Shown one piece after another: positions 7,770-16,687 of a stretch of 25,915 nt of DNA (position 1 is its first letter; the number at the start of each line of letters is the position of its first letter). The translations under genes and the position numbers were made by a program. Source of the DNA: Anaerolineaceae bacterium (GTDB taxonomy: Bacteria > Chloroflexota > Anaerolineae > Anaerolineales > Anaerolineaceae); NCBI GenBank assembly GCA_028714615.1, contig JAQTMA010000037.1:1-25915 (forward strand), read 5' to 3'. The notes under the pieces were generated by a model that worked only from the letters and a program-made list of their open reading frames with translations, made no database searches and had not been told where the DNA came from.

Positions 7770-9248
7770 TTACTTTATCTCAATGTAATCTCTCCATCCA
7801 AGAGATGGTTGGTAATACTTTATCGGTTCAATTTCGGAAAATTTCATTGCTGATTTATTGTCGTTATATATGATCTCTAAATTTGATAAATCTCTAGAAA
7901 CATTAGAAAATGGATATTTCATACCCGGATCATAGCGGTTTAACTGGGGTATTTTATTCCAATCAAAACCAATTAATTTGGTACAACAAATATCGACAGC
8001 TAGTGGATCGTGACCTGCGACAATTAATCCAGTTTTAACAGGTTGGGGACTAAGTGGCCCCTCCCCCTCCCCCCCAATAATTCCATCAACTATTGATAAA
8101 TAGTACCTCTGAGGAGTATCCTTAAGTACTCCCTCTTTATCTGCAAATAGAATTATTTTATTAAGATCGTGTATCATACGCCAGGCTGTGTCGTTGCCAA
8201 ACCAATCGCCAGAATTGATATTAATTAATCGATCATTGTTATTAGCGATTTCATTGATCTTCAGCAAGAATTTACCAATGGGTTGGATTATTTGCCAAGG
8301 ATATTTGCCGAGCATTCTAAATTTCAGACTTAATAAACTCCGAAGCCTGTTTATACTACTTGGATGAATATATTCATCGCCTCCATTTTCTTTCCTTCCA
8401 GACCGATAATGAGGTAGACATGATTTATCAGCAACAATTCCTACTAGATTTTTTAAACTTATGGTGACCCCCACCTTCTTATGCACCTTAAGCTTTGGAA
8501 CATTAATAAATAAATCCGAATCCAAAGCTGTTTTAGATATGATATATTCATGCCGCCCTGGTGAATGCATCTTGACGGTTGCATCACCCGCATAATCAGG
8601 GGTTCTGAAAAGAATTGAATCGTTCTCGATTGGCACGTAACAGCTCGTTGAACCCAAGTTAACTGAAACGTATCCTAGTGGGTCACCGATCAAAGATTTT
8701 TTCTCTAGAAATGCCCCAGTTCTGCTGATAATAATTCTTTCTCTTCGTATATCGTTACACCTGATATATGCCTGATTATTTGTTGCGCTTTCAATAAAGC
8801 TTATTACCTCACTAAGGCCAGAATCAGCAACTATTTGATTGAAATCAGCTGATTGCATTGGTAGATCCAGTATTGTCAGTACACATTTACCACGACATGC
8901 AATGACTACATAATCAATAATCGGTCGAAGAATGCTGGCTTGTGTAACTAACGCTTGAGAATTTATTACAGAATTACCCAAACAATTCTCGTTATTTACA
9001 AAGTTGGGTTTAATGACAATTTTACTGTTTTCGTGTAGAAATTTACCAAATGGATTCCAACAAGGAGTCCCAAAATTTTCATTGTCTAATCCAAGATTGA
9101 ATAATGAATTTCGCACTGCTTCATAGTTTGGATTCGGTCTCGCTGATAACATGCTCGACTGAAATGGGTATTCTGGGTAGAGATCTGACGGATGAAAAGG
9201 TTTGTCAATAACATAATCGGGATAGGATTCAATAATAGAAACTCTCAT
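7770..9248 (-). CDS. DUF362 domain protein
   Basis: 492 residues from an ATG at 9248. The DUF362 (PF04015) landmarks are in order: IVIKPNFVN (77-85), DLFINVPKLKVHKKVGVTIS then LKNLVGIV (about 245-272), DGIIGGEGEGP (388-398), and AGHDPLAVDICCTKLIG (411-427). There is no CxxCxxC ferredoxin motif, although many DUF362 proteins carry one, so a redox role is not indicated. The family has no settled biochemical function. Here it sits between the ATP-grasp gene and a GT4 gene in the glycan cluster. The GGEGEGP codons form a run of G7-A-G5-A-G4 on the coding strand (8058-8075), striking in so AT-rich a gene. Confidence 0.8.
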   Translation of the reverse strand: MRVSIIESYPDYVIDKPFHPSDLYPEYPFQSSMLSARPNPNYEAVRNSLFNLGLDNENFGTPCWNPFGKFLHENSKIVIKPNFVNNENCLGNSVINSQALVTQASILRPIIDYVVIACRGKCVLTILDLPMQSADFNQIVADSGLSEVISFIESATNNQAYIRCNDIRRERIIISRTGAFLEKKSLIGDPLGYVSVNLGSTSCYVPIENDSILFRTPDYAGDATVKMHSPGRHEYIISKTALDSDLFINVPKLKVHKKVGVTISLKNLVGIVADKSCLPHYRSGRKENGGDEYIHPSSINRLRSLLSLKFRMLGKYPWQIIQPIGKFLLKINEIANNNDRLININSGDWFGNDTAWRMIHDLNKIILFADKEGVLKDTPQRYYLSIVDGIIGGEGEGPLSPQPVKTGLIVAGHDPLAVDICCTKLIGFDWNKIPQLNRYDPGMKYPFSNVSRDLSNLEIIYNDNKSAMKFSEIEPIKYYQPSLGWRDYIEIK

Positions 9249-9289
9249 ATTTTTAGGCCCCAGATATTTCCCCAGAATTTTTATTAAGA

Positions 9290-10414
9290 CTATTTAGGAA
9301 TTTTCGAAAGACAGTATTCATATACTTTATGAGTCTCGTGTACCATCTTTTCTATAGTGAAATCTTTTTCCACCCTCTGTCTACCACAATCACCCATCTG
9401 TTTACCAAGGATTGGGTCTGATAGTAATTTGCATATCGCGTTTGCTAAGCGAGTTGGATCATGTGGCTCTACTAGAATTCCTGTTACGCCATCAATTACT
9501 ACTTCGGGCACTCCGCCCACATTAGTAGATATTACAGGTTTGTTGGCGAGCATTGCTTCCAAAATAACATTAGGCATACCTTCATATTTTGAACTTAATA
9601 CAAGGATATCCAATATCCGCATGATATCCGGAATGTCATTTCTTGTCCCAGTAAAAATAACAATATCATCGATTTGTAATTCTCGAACAAGCCTTTGTAA
9701 TCGACCGCGGAGTGGACCATCGCCAATACATAATATCGATATATTTGTGAATTTTTGCTTCGCGATTAGTATTGATTTGAAGAAAGTTTCGTGGTCTTTT
9801 GCATCACACAACCTCCCAATAATTCCGATTACTTTATGATTTGCGGGAATATTTAAGCCACAGATAAATTTAGAAGGTATAAGAGAACAGCTGTTATTCG
9901 TTATCGGTATACCATTATGAATAACAAATGCGTTCTTCGCATCAATTTCATTATGATTAATGGCAATAATTGCGCCTGATGATGAATTTGCAATCATACA
10001 GAATGCAAGGGGCTTCATTATCCGATCGATTATTCTAAAGGGAAATTCTTTATTAATCTCTGAACTTCTTTCAGAAATAATCACAGGAATATTAAGAAAC
10101 CATCCAGCTAGTCTACTATAAAAATTAGCCGTGAATAAATATGAATGGATAATCGATGGTTTGAATTTATTCCCTATACTAATCAATCCAAACAATCTAA
10201 ATAAATCGGGTTTTGATTTTGGTAGAAGGGGGACAACTGTAATACCATCCCGTTCTAACTCTTCCATTAGATCTAATGGTTCATTTAATGAACACACAAT
10301 CGGGGTATAAATGGATCGATCAAGATTCCTCACTAAATATGAAAATTGTTTCTCAGCACCCCCAATCCCTAATTGACCAATTACACACAGTATTATTTTA
10401 TTACTTTGCGTCAA
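9290..10414 (-). CDS. GT4-family glycosyltransferase
   Basis: 374 residues from a TTG at 10414. The TTG is accepted because TAGGAG lies six bases upstream, overlapping the stop of the asparagine-synthase-like gene, which suggests translational coupling. The start VIGQLGIGGAEKQFSYLVRNL is the GT4 acceptor-domain opening with its GGAE loop. VIGIIGRLCDAKDHETFFKS begins the donor domain, and EGMPNVILEAM (278-288) is the E-x7-E motif, followed by VISTNVGGVPEVV. Length and both domains are complete. The sugar transferred is unknown. It is the third GT4 of the island. Confidence 0.88.
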   Translation of the reverse strand: MTQSNKIILCVIGQLGIGGAEKQFSYLVRNLDRSIYTPIVCSLNEPLDLMEELERDGITVVPLLPKSKPDLFRLFGLISIGNKFKPSIIHSYLFTANFYSRLAGWFLNIPVIISERSSEINKEFPFRIIDRIMKPLAFCMIANSSSGAIIAINHNEIDAKNAFVIHNGIPITNNSCSLIPSKFICGLNIPANHKVIGIIGRLCDAKDHETFFKSILIAKQKFTNISILCIGDGPLRGRLQRLVRELQIDDIVIFTGTRNDIPDIMRILDILVLSSKYEGMPNVILEAMLANKPVISTNVGGVPEVVIDGVTGILVEPHDPTRLANAICKLLSDPILGKQMGDCGRQRVEKDFTIEKMVHETHKVYEYCLSKIPK

Positions 10415-10423
10415 GATATGCTC

Positions 10424-12337
10424 CTACTGTTTAATGACCTTTTCATACCATAGTGAAAAAACCATTAGCGACCATATTTCTTGTGAACAATCTATGTGAC
10501 CCGCCTTATGCGCAGCTATCATATCTCTGATAAGCCCTTCATTAAACAACTCTAAGACAATACTAGATTTGTCAAAAATAATTTCTTTTGAGAATGCATG
10601 TAAATCTGTTCGGAGCCATTTGTTAATGGGGATACCAAAACCATGTTTTTTCCGTCTTAACAAAGCAGGCGGTAAATCGTTTTTAAATGCTTGCTTCAAG
10701 ATATATTTACCATTAAGGAGTTTTATTTTATATGAATCAGGCAAGCTGACCGACCATTCAACAATTTCTTGGTCTAATAAGGGTGACCTAGCCTCGATGG
10801 AATTTGCCATACTCATTCTATCCATCTTAACAAGGAGATCACCAGGTAAATATGTGTTTAGATCTACTGCTGTAACTTTATCAATATCTGAGGGACAACC
10901 TGCATATGCTTCAAATTTATCTAGTAAATAGTTTTCTGAAGGTTGATCGGTTTCCAAAACCTTGCCAAAATTCTCCATCACTTCAGGGCGATATAACGAT
11001 AACCGCTGGTCATTATTAAATAATTGCATCCATCTCAGAAATTTATTAGGCAGTGGTAGATAAGAGGATTGGACAAATCGACTTAGCCGAGACAAAAGAT
11101 ACAAATCGCTCTTGACATTTGATGACTTTAGAATAACTGGATCAATAAAACCATGGCGCACTTTATCGGGTAATAACCCGTAGTAATAATCCAATTTTAT
11201 TGCTCGATAACTATTGTATCCACCGAAACATTCATCCCCACCATCACCATTTAAGACAACGGTTACATTTTGGCGCGCGGCCTGGCACACATAATAAGTG
11301 GGAACTACTGAGGAATCTGCCATTGGTTCGTCTAAATACCAAACAATGTCAGGTAATATTTCCATAACATCTGGCTTTAGGATTATTTCATGATGTGTTG
11401 TTCGATATCTGTCGGCTACTGATCTTGCCGCATCTAACTCATTGTAATCTTTTTCGTCAAAGCCTATTGAAAAGGTGTTAATTGGACCAGTAGAATTTTT
11501 TGCCATCAAAGAGACGATGATAGATGAATCTATACCCCCACTTAATAATGCCCCGATAGGCACATCACTTATCATCCTATACTTGACAGCCTCGTCAAGT
11601 TTAGAACGCAATTCTTCAATTGCTTCAAATTCGTTGATTTGACGTTTATTCGATATATCGATTTCCCAATATACTTCTTGACGTATACTTCTTGTTTTTA
11701 GGTCACAGATAAGAATTGAACCAGGCATTACTTTTTTTAGTGACTTTATTATTGAGTGAGGAGCTGGTATATATTTATATGTTAGGAACATATCGATTCC
11801 GCACAGATCGAGTTCTCGATTAACCTGTCGGTCTTGAAGAATCGCTTTAATTTCGGACGCAAAAATCAAATAGGATGAACTGAAAGAAAAAAATAAAGGT
11901 TTTTTGCCTAACCTATCTCTTGCTAAAATCAACACATCATTTTTTGGATCCCATAAGGCGATGGCAAACATTCCCCTTAGATAATTTACAAACTTGGTTC
12001 CATATTCTTCATAAGCATGAATAATTACTTCTGTATCAGTTGATGTTGAAAAAACATGACCTTTATTTATTAGTTGACTGCGTAAAATCTGGTAGTTGTA
12101 TATTTCCCCATTAAAGATTAATTGAATAGATCCATCCTCGTTAGTAATAGGTTGATCGCCGGTTACTAAATCGATTATCTTTAAACGCCGGAAGCCTAGG
12201 CCTATATTTTTATGAATGTAATATCCAGCATTATCTGGGCCTCGGTGGACTAGACTATTTGTCATTGATTGTATCAGTTCAAAATTTACTGGCGGAGGAT
12301 TTTCCCCAAAGGTAACCTTCCCACAAATACCACACAT
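10424..12337 (-). CDS. asnB: Asparagine synthase-like glutamine-dependent amidotransferase
   Basis: 637 residues from an ATG at 12337. The N-terminal glutaminase has the nucleophile Cys2 (MCGICG), R50 (GFRRLKIID), NGEIYNY (76-82) and D101. The synthetase half has the pyrophosphate loop SGGIDSS (266-272). All key residues of class-II asparagine synthetases are present at normal length. In polysaccharide clusters such proteins often amidate uronic acids rather than aspartate (WbpS-like). The 6-dehydrogenase at 20521-21825 would provide a uronic acid. That role is inference; true asparagine synthesis is the alternative. The start codon overlaps the stop of the polymerase gene by one base (TAATG), so the two are co-transcribed. 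Confidence 0.85.
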   Translation of the reverse strand: MCGICGKVTFGENPPPVNFELIQSMTNSLVHRGPDNAGYYIHKNIGLGFRRLKIIDLVTGDQPITNEDGSIQLIFNGEIYNYQILRSQLINKGHVFSTSTDTEVIIHAYEEYGTKFVNYLRGMFAIALWDPKNDVLILARDRLGKKPLFFSFSSSYLIFASEIKAILQDRQVNRELDLCGIDMFLTYKYIPAPHSIIKSLKKVMPGSILICDLKTRSIRQEVYWEIDISNKRQINEFEAIEELRSKLDEAVKYRMISDVPIGALLSGGIDSSIIVSLMAKNSTGPINTFSIGFDEKDYNELDAARSVADRYRTTHHEIILKPDVMEILPDIVWYLDEPMADSSVVPTYYVCQAARQNVTVVLNGDGGDECFGGYNSYRAIKLDYYYGLLPDKVRHGFIDPVILKSSNVKSDLYLLSRLSRFVQSSYLPLPNKFLRWMQLFNNDQRLSLYRPEVMENFGKVLETDQPSENYLLDKFEAYAGCPSDIDKVTAVDLNTYLPGDLLVKMDRMSMANSIEARSPLLDQEIVEWSVSLPDSYKIKLLNGKYILKQAFKNDLPPALLRRKKHGFGIPINKWLRTDLHAFSKEIIFDKSSIVLELFNEGLIRDMIAAHKAGHIDCSQEIWSLMVFSLWYEKVIKQ

Positions 12338-13782
12338 TAAATTCTTTCCCTCGAAATTCTCGTATCATTGTTTAAAGTAGCATTTGATTGGTAAATTACT
12401 GCAATGAGCAGACCCACCCAAAACCAAAACCAATTGTTTATAAGTACATCTCCAAAAAATATCGATAAGAATAAATAGGAAACATAGATAGGTAGGAATT
12501 TGCTGATTGGAGATATCATTGAACTATTATCACGACTAGCAATTTGAAAAGCCGCACCAATAAGATTAATAAATGCAATGCATAATCCTATCAACCCAAG
12601 GAGCCCAGTTTCAACCATAGCTGTGGTAATAGAACTATGAGAACCCAAGTTCATTTCATTCTCAAACATCACCCGTGTGAAATTATTGGGTAGATATTGC
12701 AGGTATTGGGTTAATAGGATTTGGCCGAAACTCCCGGGGCCATGACCAATAAACGGGGAATCAACAAGTGCATGCCAAGATGCTACAAAAAAACTTGAAC
12801 GAAGGTCTGCTTTATCAGAAAATGTTGAAACTGTCTCGTTAATCAACCGGCTCTGCCATTCCGGGGAGTAATAAATTACTCCTATGGTGATAAGCACTAT
12901 AAAAGCAAAGAATATTATTGTTTGTTTAGTAAAGTTAATAGATTTTGATAATGCAATCAGAATAATGCATAGAGGATAAACAATTAATACTTCCCTCCGT
13001 AAACTGAATAAAGAAAATGCAAACAACCATATGCAAATGAAACCCCAGAATAATTTGTGAGAATATTTATTTGACCATCTGAATTCCATAAAGGCGACTA
13101 TAGATGCAAGGGACCCGCTAGCTCCTGCTCGCCCAACCCCATTGATTAAGCGTTCACCTAAAGTAGAACCAATTTCATAACTTGCCGATCTAATCACAGA
13201 AAGAAACCCCGAATTGGTTAAAATCAATATTCCGGTAATAAATGTCGCGACGAAATATGAAAGAACGTAGAACCGAAAAGATAAATCAATATTCTTGGTT
13301 TTCGTGATTGAGATAAATACCAACCACGCGAAGGCAATTTTTTGGAGATACCCTAATACTGTACCCAAACTACCAATTGACATTGTATTGGCAAAGTGAG
13401 AAATAATAAATGCAATAACCCAAATGCTCCAACCGACAAAAAGATTACGTGGCAATTTGGGTAAGCTGATTGATTTTGCCAAATACTTACTCAAAATACC
13501 AACACCTGCAAAAAAAACAATGATTCTTTCTAAAGAAATACTAAATGGAAAAGATGAGATTGAAATTTGACCTAAGATAATAATTAATGGATATATGGTT
13601 GAAATCGAAACTATAGGATTGAATAGAATCCAACCTAATAGTAAAATACCTCCGACAATAACGATAAGGTTTCCGCCGAAGCCTTGAGCACTTAAGTATC
13701 CAACCAAAATAATAACGATGGTAGCAAAAGCTATCATTGATAAATAAATTGGCCACTTTTTGTAGTCTTTAGTGATGCTCAT
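12337..13782 (-). CDS. wzy: O-antigen ligase/Wzy-type polymerase family membrane protein
   Basis: 481 residues from an ATG at 13782. It is almost entirely hydrophobic, with about 11-12 membrane segments. One large polar loop between about residues 325 and 390 contains SPFIGHGPGSFGQ and GSHSSITTAMVETGLLGLIG. These are the GxGxGxF and HS...ExGxxG signatures of the O-antigen ligase/Wzy (PF04932) family. It would act on the outer face of the membrane, joining undecaprenyl-linked repeat units into a chain (Wzy), or ligating the chain to its acceptor. Sequence alone does not separate these. With a Wzx-like flippase in the same island and no ABC transporter seen, the polymerase role is preferred. 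Confidence 0.8.
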   Translation of the reverse strand: MSITKDYKKWPIYLSMIAFATIVIILVGYLSAQGFGGNLIVIVGGILLLGWILFNPIVSISTIYPLIIILGQISISSFPFSISLERIIVFFAGVGILSKYLAKSISLPKLPRNLFVGWSIWVIAFIISHFANTMSIGSLGTVLGYLQKIAFAWLVFISITKTKNIDLSFRFYVLSYFVATFITGILILTNSGFLSVIRSASYEIGSTLGERLINGVGRAGASGSLASIVAFMEFRWSNKYSHKLFWGFICIWLFAFSLFSLRREVLIVYPLCIILIALSKSINFTKQTIIFFAFIVLITIGVIYYSPEWQSRLINETVSTFSDKADLRSSFFVASWHALVDSPFIGHGPGSFGQILLTQYLQYLPNNFTRVMFENEMNLGSHSSITTAMVETGLLGLIGLCIAFINLIGAAFQIASRDNSSMISPISKFLPIYVSYLFLSIFFGDVLINNWFWFWVGLLIAVIYQSNATLNNDTRISRERI

Positions 13783-13876
13783 TACTAAAATATCTATAGA
13801 TCATCAATATAATCGAAGTAAGGATTAAGATGACTCGAGAAATGTAACTTAATGATATTCTTGAGGAAGACAGAAA

Positions 13877-14803
13877 TTATCTAAAGGTATTAGCCCATGC
13901 TAAAGCCTTGGGGCTAACAATACCCCATACTAATATTAACCACCCCCTGAGGTTATTCGGTTCAGCGCGCAAATAATTAGATATATACCTTATTCCTGCT
14001 CTTTTATATCCGCATAAAAATGATAATCTAGCAGCTTCCCTATACATGGTTTTTTCGCGGTTGGGTGCATATTCTTTTATTGCTTTCCCGTGCAGCGCCC
14101 AAATATCATATATATTTTGCAATCTATCTTCTGCATCTAAAAGTATCCGGGTGTACGCTTGGTATCCCCTTGCCGTCGTTAATCGATTTGATGCGTCTGT
14201 ATATATTCTTACACTCAAATCAGAACACAACGATATTCGCCATTCTTTTGCTAGATTTAAATGGAATAACGTTTCCCATGCCCTAGAATCGGGGTACATT
14301 ACAGAATTAAACACATCCCGGCGGATACAATTAAAATATTCGGAGACGACGAGTGTGTCACTCCATTTGAGATAATCAACGTAATCCAATGAGCAATCAG
14401 AAATTGTAGGAATGGGTGATACCTGATTACTATCCCAAAGGCAGCATGTAGCAAGGTTTCCAATCTCGCTACAAGCGCAGTCTGTATGTTTGTATAACAA
14501 ATTTAATGCACCATCTACGAAAGAAAAATCGCTATCAAGCATTAAAACCCATCGTCCTGATGAGTGCGAAATACCCGTGTTTCTAGCTGGGCATGGCCCC
14601 TTGTTCTGTCTGTGCTTAATTAGTCTGATTCTGGAATTTAAATAACCTTCAACTTCTTTCGCTGAACCATCTACTGACCCATCATCAACTACTACAATCT
14701 CATAATCTTCGAAAGATTGCGACAAACAACTTTCAATGGCACGACCAATCGACTTCTCTCTGTTATACACTGGGATAATAATACTGAAATAAGGGGTGCT
14801 CAT
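13877..14803 (-). CDS. GT2-family glycosyltransferase
   Basis: 308 residues from an ATG at 14803 with an AGGTGA ribosome-binding site that overlaps the stop region of the preceding gene. The GT-A fold opens with FSIIIPVYNREKSIGRAIES. It then has VVVDDGS (D40 and D41, nucleotide binding), NKGPCPARNTGI, and LMLDSDFSF, with DSD (90-92) as the metal-binding DxD. The C-terminal part has helices typical of the acceptor region. It is an inverting transferase; its sugar is unknown. It follows the unclassified gene at 14814-15611 by ten bases. Confidence 0.88.
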   Translation of the reverse strand: MSTPYFSIIIPVYNREKSIGRAIESCLSQSFEDYEIVVVDDGSVDGSAKEVEGYLNSRIRLIKHRQNKGPCPARNTGISHSSGRWVLMLDSDFSFVDGALNLLYKHTDCACSEIGNLATCCLWDSNQVSPIPTISDCSLDYVDYLKWSDTLVVSEYFNCIRRDVFNSVMYPDSRAWETLFHLNLAKEWRISLCSDLSVRIYTDASNRLTTARGYQAYTRILLDAEDRLQNIYDIWALHGKAIKEYAPNREKTMYREAARLSFLCGYKRAGIRYISNYLRAEPNNLRGWLILVWGIVSPKALAWANTFR

Positions 14804-14813
14804 GACTTATCAC

Positions 14814-15611
14814 CTAAATTGATCTGGGTGGCAGCAATTTTCCCCACCGTAGAAAGTCGCCAACTTTTCTTCTCGGTTTCCAAGGAATTGAATAATAGAG
14901 AAAATTAATTACTTGATGCAGTTTCCAAATATTTTCTTCCCTCTGAGACATAACTGATCTGGCGCCTGTATCAACTTCAATTCCTTGCTTAATACATCTC
15001 TCTAACACATGTGGTAACCATTTACCTAGAGTGACGCCTGCTTCATAATTAATTAATGGCTTCCATGTTGAATAAAATCCTTTCGTTATATCATCACTTC
15101 GCCTTGACCCTTTAAGTTCAAAATCCCATGCAGTTTCACCATTTTTCAATAATGTTAATAGAGTAGTCTTTTCCCAAATTGCTGCTTGAAGAGCGGTTCT
15201 ATAGGGCGCACCGCATTCAATAAGGCCAATACCTGGGCTTAGGGCTAGTTTTCGATCAGGTTTGGGAAATGGCTTTAGGCGCATATATCCACCATCTAGC
15301 TCGGAAAGGGACATTAAGCATTGAATAATTAGGTTGTTATTGACATCTGATCTTAGAAAAAAATCTTCTAGAAGGAGTAAGACATATTCACTAGGTACCT
15401 GTTCAACCATAAGCCGCGCATTCTCAGACCAACCCTTCTCCTGACCAATTAATAGATGAATTACACGTGCATCGTCAAATTTATTGAAGTTGGCACCAAG
15501 AAAGACTTTATATGGACAATCAGGCCAATTCTTCCAAAATAATGCAAAAAATGGCTTCCATAAATCAGCATAATGATCACATGAAACAATAAGTATTGAA
15601 AGAGTTGGCAT
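14814..15611 (-). CDS. Unclassified protein, probably a GT-A-like transferase
   Basis: 265 residues from the ATG at 15611. The frame is open to a TTG at 15665, but that start would overlap the upstream methyltransferase gene; MPTLSILIVSCDHY is the natural fold start. It opens like a nucleotide-diphospho-sugar transferase (a beta strand then CDHYADLWKPFFALFWKNWPDCP). WSENARLMVEQVPSEYVLLLLEDFFL (split as positions 61-86) follows, where E82-D83 may stand for the DxD metal site. GETAWDFELKGSRRSDD lies near the middle. I recall similar proteins in capsule loci without a defined activity, so the assignment is tentative. Its position among a GT2 gene and a methyltransferase supports a role in building the repeat unit. 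Confidence 0.6.
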   Translation of the reverse strand: MPTLSILIVSCDHYADLWKPFFALFWKNWPDCPYKVFLGANFNKFDDARVIHLLIGQEKGWSENARLMVEQVPSEYVLLLLEDFFLRSDVNNNLIIQCLMSLSELDGGYMRLKPFPKPDRKLALSPGIGLIECGAPYRTALQAAIWEKTTLLTLLKNGETAWDFELKGSRRSDDITKGFYSTWKPLINYEAGVTLGKWLPHVLERCIKQGIEVDTGARSVMSQREENIWKLHQVINFLYYSIPWKPRRKVGDFLRWGKLLPPRSI

Positions 15612-15630
15612 ATTTAATTCACTCGTCACG

Positions 15631-16623
15631 TTAAAAACTCGCATAAATTTCGTAATTATCGCCAATATGATATGGTTCCTTTACAAATTCCCATTTATTG
15701 TTCTCTTTTAAGGCATTTTCTATGAAATCGGCCGATGCTCCAAACATGTTGTTTGTACTTGATTGTCCAATAATGTGAATTAAATGTGCGCCAAACCAAT
15801 CCATCTGTGATGCTAATCGGACAGACTGCTCACCTGATTCTGATAGTGCCATGTGAGAAATGAATAAATCATAAGATTCATTCAAGTCTAGTTTATTAAT
15901 CGCTTGAATGGGAAAGAGGCTGACTTGGCATGATGTCTGTAAAGATTCGGTTGAAAACTCAATTTTAATATCTGGGTTTGTAAGTTTTAAGTATACGTAT
16001 TGAATCGCATTCATTTCTGCAAAGTCTAGAATTGTATATCGTTGCGGATTGAATCGCCACCTAAAAATCCGTGCAAAATTGCCATAACCCCCACCCCATT
16101 CAAGAACATTCATTGATCTATACGTACCACCTAAATCAGAAAAACGATTTGTCAGGTGACATAAATTGAATAAATGTAATAATGTCGAGGAAGAACAACG
16201 AAGCCGTCTGCATTCTAAGTGAGGACAACCTATTCTTGATTCAATAAATCCTTGTAACTCTTTATCCGTTGATTGGTCGGCAAGTAAGGAATCTAACTCA
16301 AACTGCTGGGAGCTATTCCACCTTCGTGGAACCATATGTTCGGCTAATAGGCGAATATTCAAGAAATCTTCTGGAAGACCCTGCCTGATCATATTCCCAA
16401 TTGTGGTAATTACTTCCGCCCAATGTGGGTGGACCAAACCGGAAGCAACTAAGTCCTGTATCTGTACTCCATGGTTTGATGTTTCCTCATAGAGATCTCT
16501 TGCCTCATTAGCAATTTTGTAAAAATTGTTACGTGAATAATTACTAGGTAAGAGGTGTTTATACTGTAAGGAGTAGAATCCTGTTAGAAAGCTTGTTATT
16601 GGACTAGAAAATCTAAATGGCAT
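15631..16623 (-). CDS. Putative sugar O-methyltransferase (SAM-dependent)
   Basis: 330 residues from an ATG at 16623 with AAGGAA about nine bases upstream. A helical N-terminal half (about 1-165) precedes a class-I methyltransferase core. VLEWGGGYGNFARIF (173-187) is the SAM-binding loop, and TILDFAEMNAIQY (about 198) has the acidic end of strand 2. The layout resembles the putative sugar O-methyltransferase family found in polysaccharide loci. It would methylate a hydroxyl of a nucleotide sugar or of the lipid-linked oligosaccharide. The exact position methylated is unknown. It is AT-rich like its neighbours and spaced 64 bases from the GT2 gene upstream. Confidence 0.75.
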   Translation of the reverse strand: MPFRFSSPITSFLTGFYSLQYKHLLPSNYSRNNFYKIANEARDLYEETSNHGVQIQDLVASGLVHPHWAEVITTIGNMIRQGLPEDFLNIRLLAEHMVPRRWNSSQQFELDSLLADQSTDKELQGFIESRIGCPHLECRRLRCSSSTLLHLFNLCHLTNRFSDLGGTYRSMNVLEWGGGYGNFARIFRWRFNPQRYTILDFAEMNAIQYVYLKLTNPDIKIEFSTESLQTSCQVSLFPIQAINKLDLNESYDLFISHMALSESGEQSVRLASQMDWFGAHLIHIIGQSSTNNMFGASADFIENALKENNKWEFVKEPYHIGDNYEIYASF

Positions 16624-16687
16624 ATTTGGAAATTCCTTAATTCTTGAAATACTCAGATTTCGACAAACGATCCAAAATGATAATAGA

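Noticed and set aside
15612..15665. TTG (15665) or ATG (15644) start for the unclassified protein
   Set aside because: Both overlap the end of the upstream methyltransferase and add residues before a natural fold start; ATG 15611 avoids the overlap.
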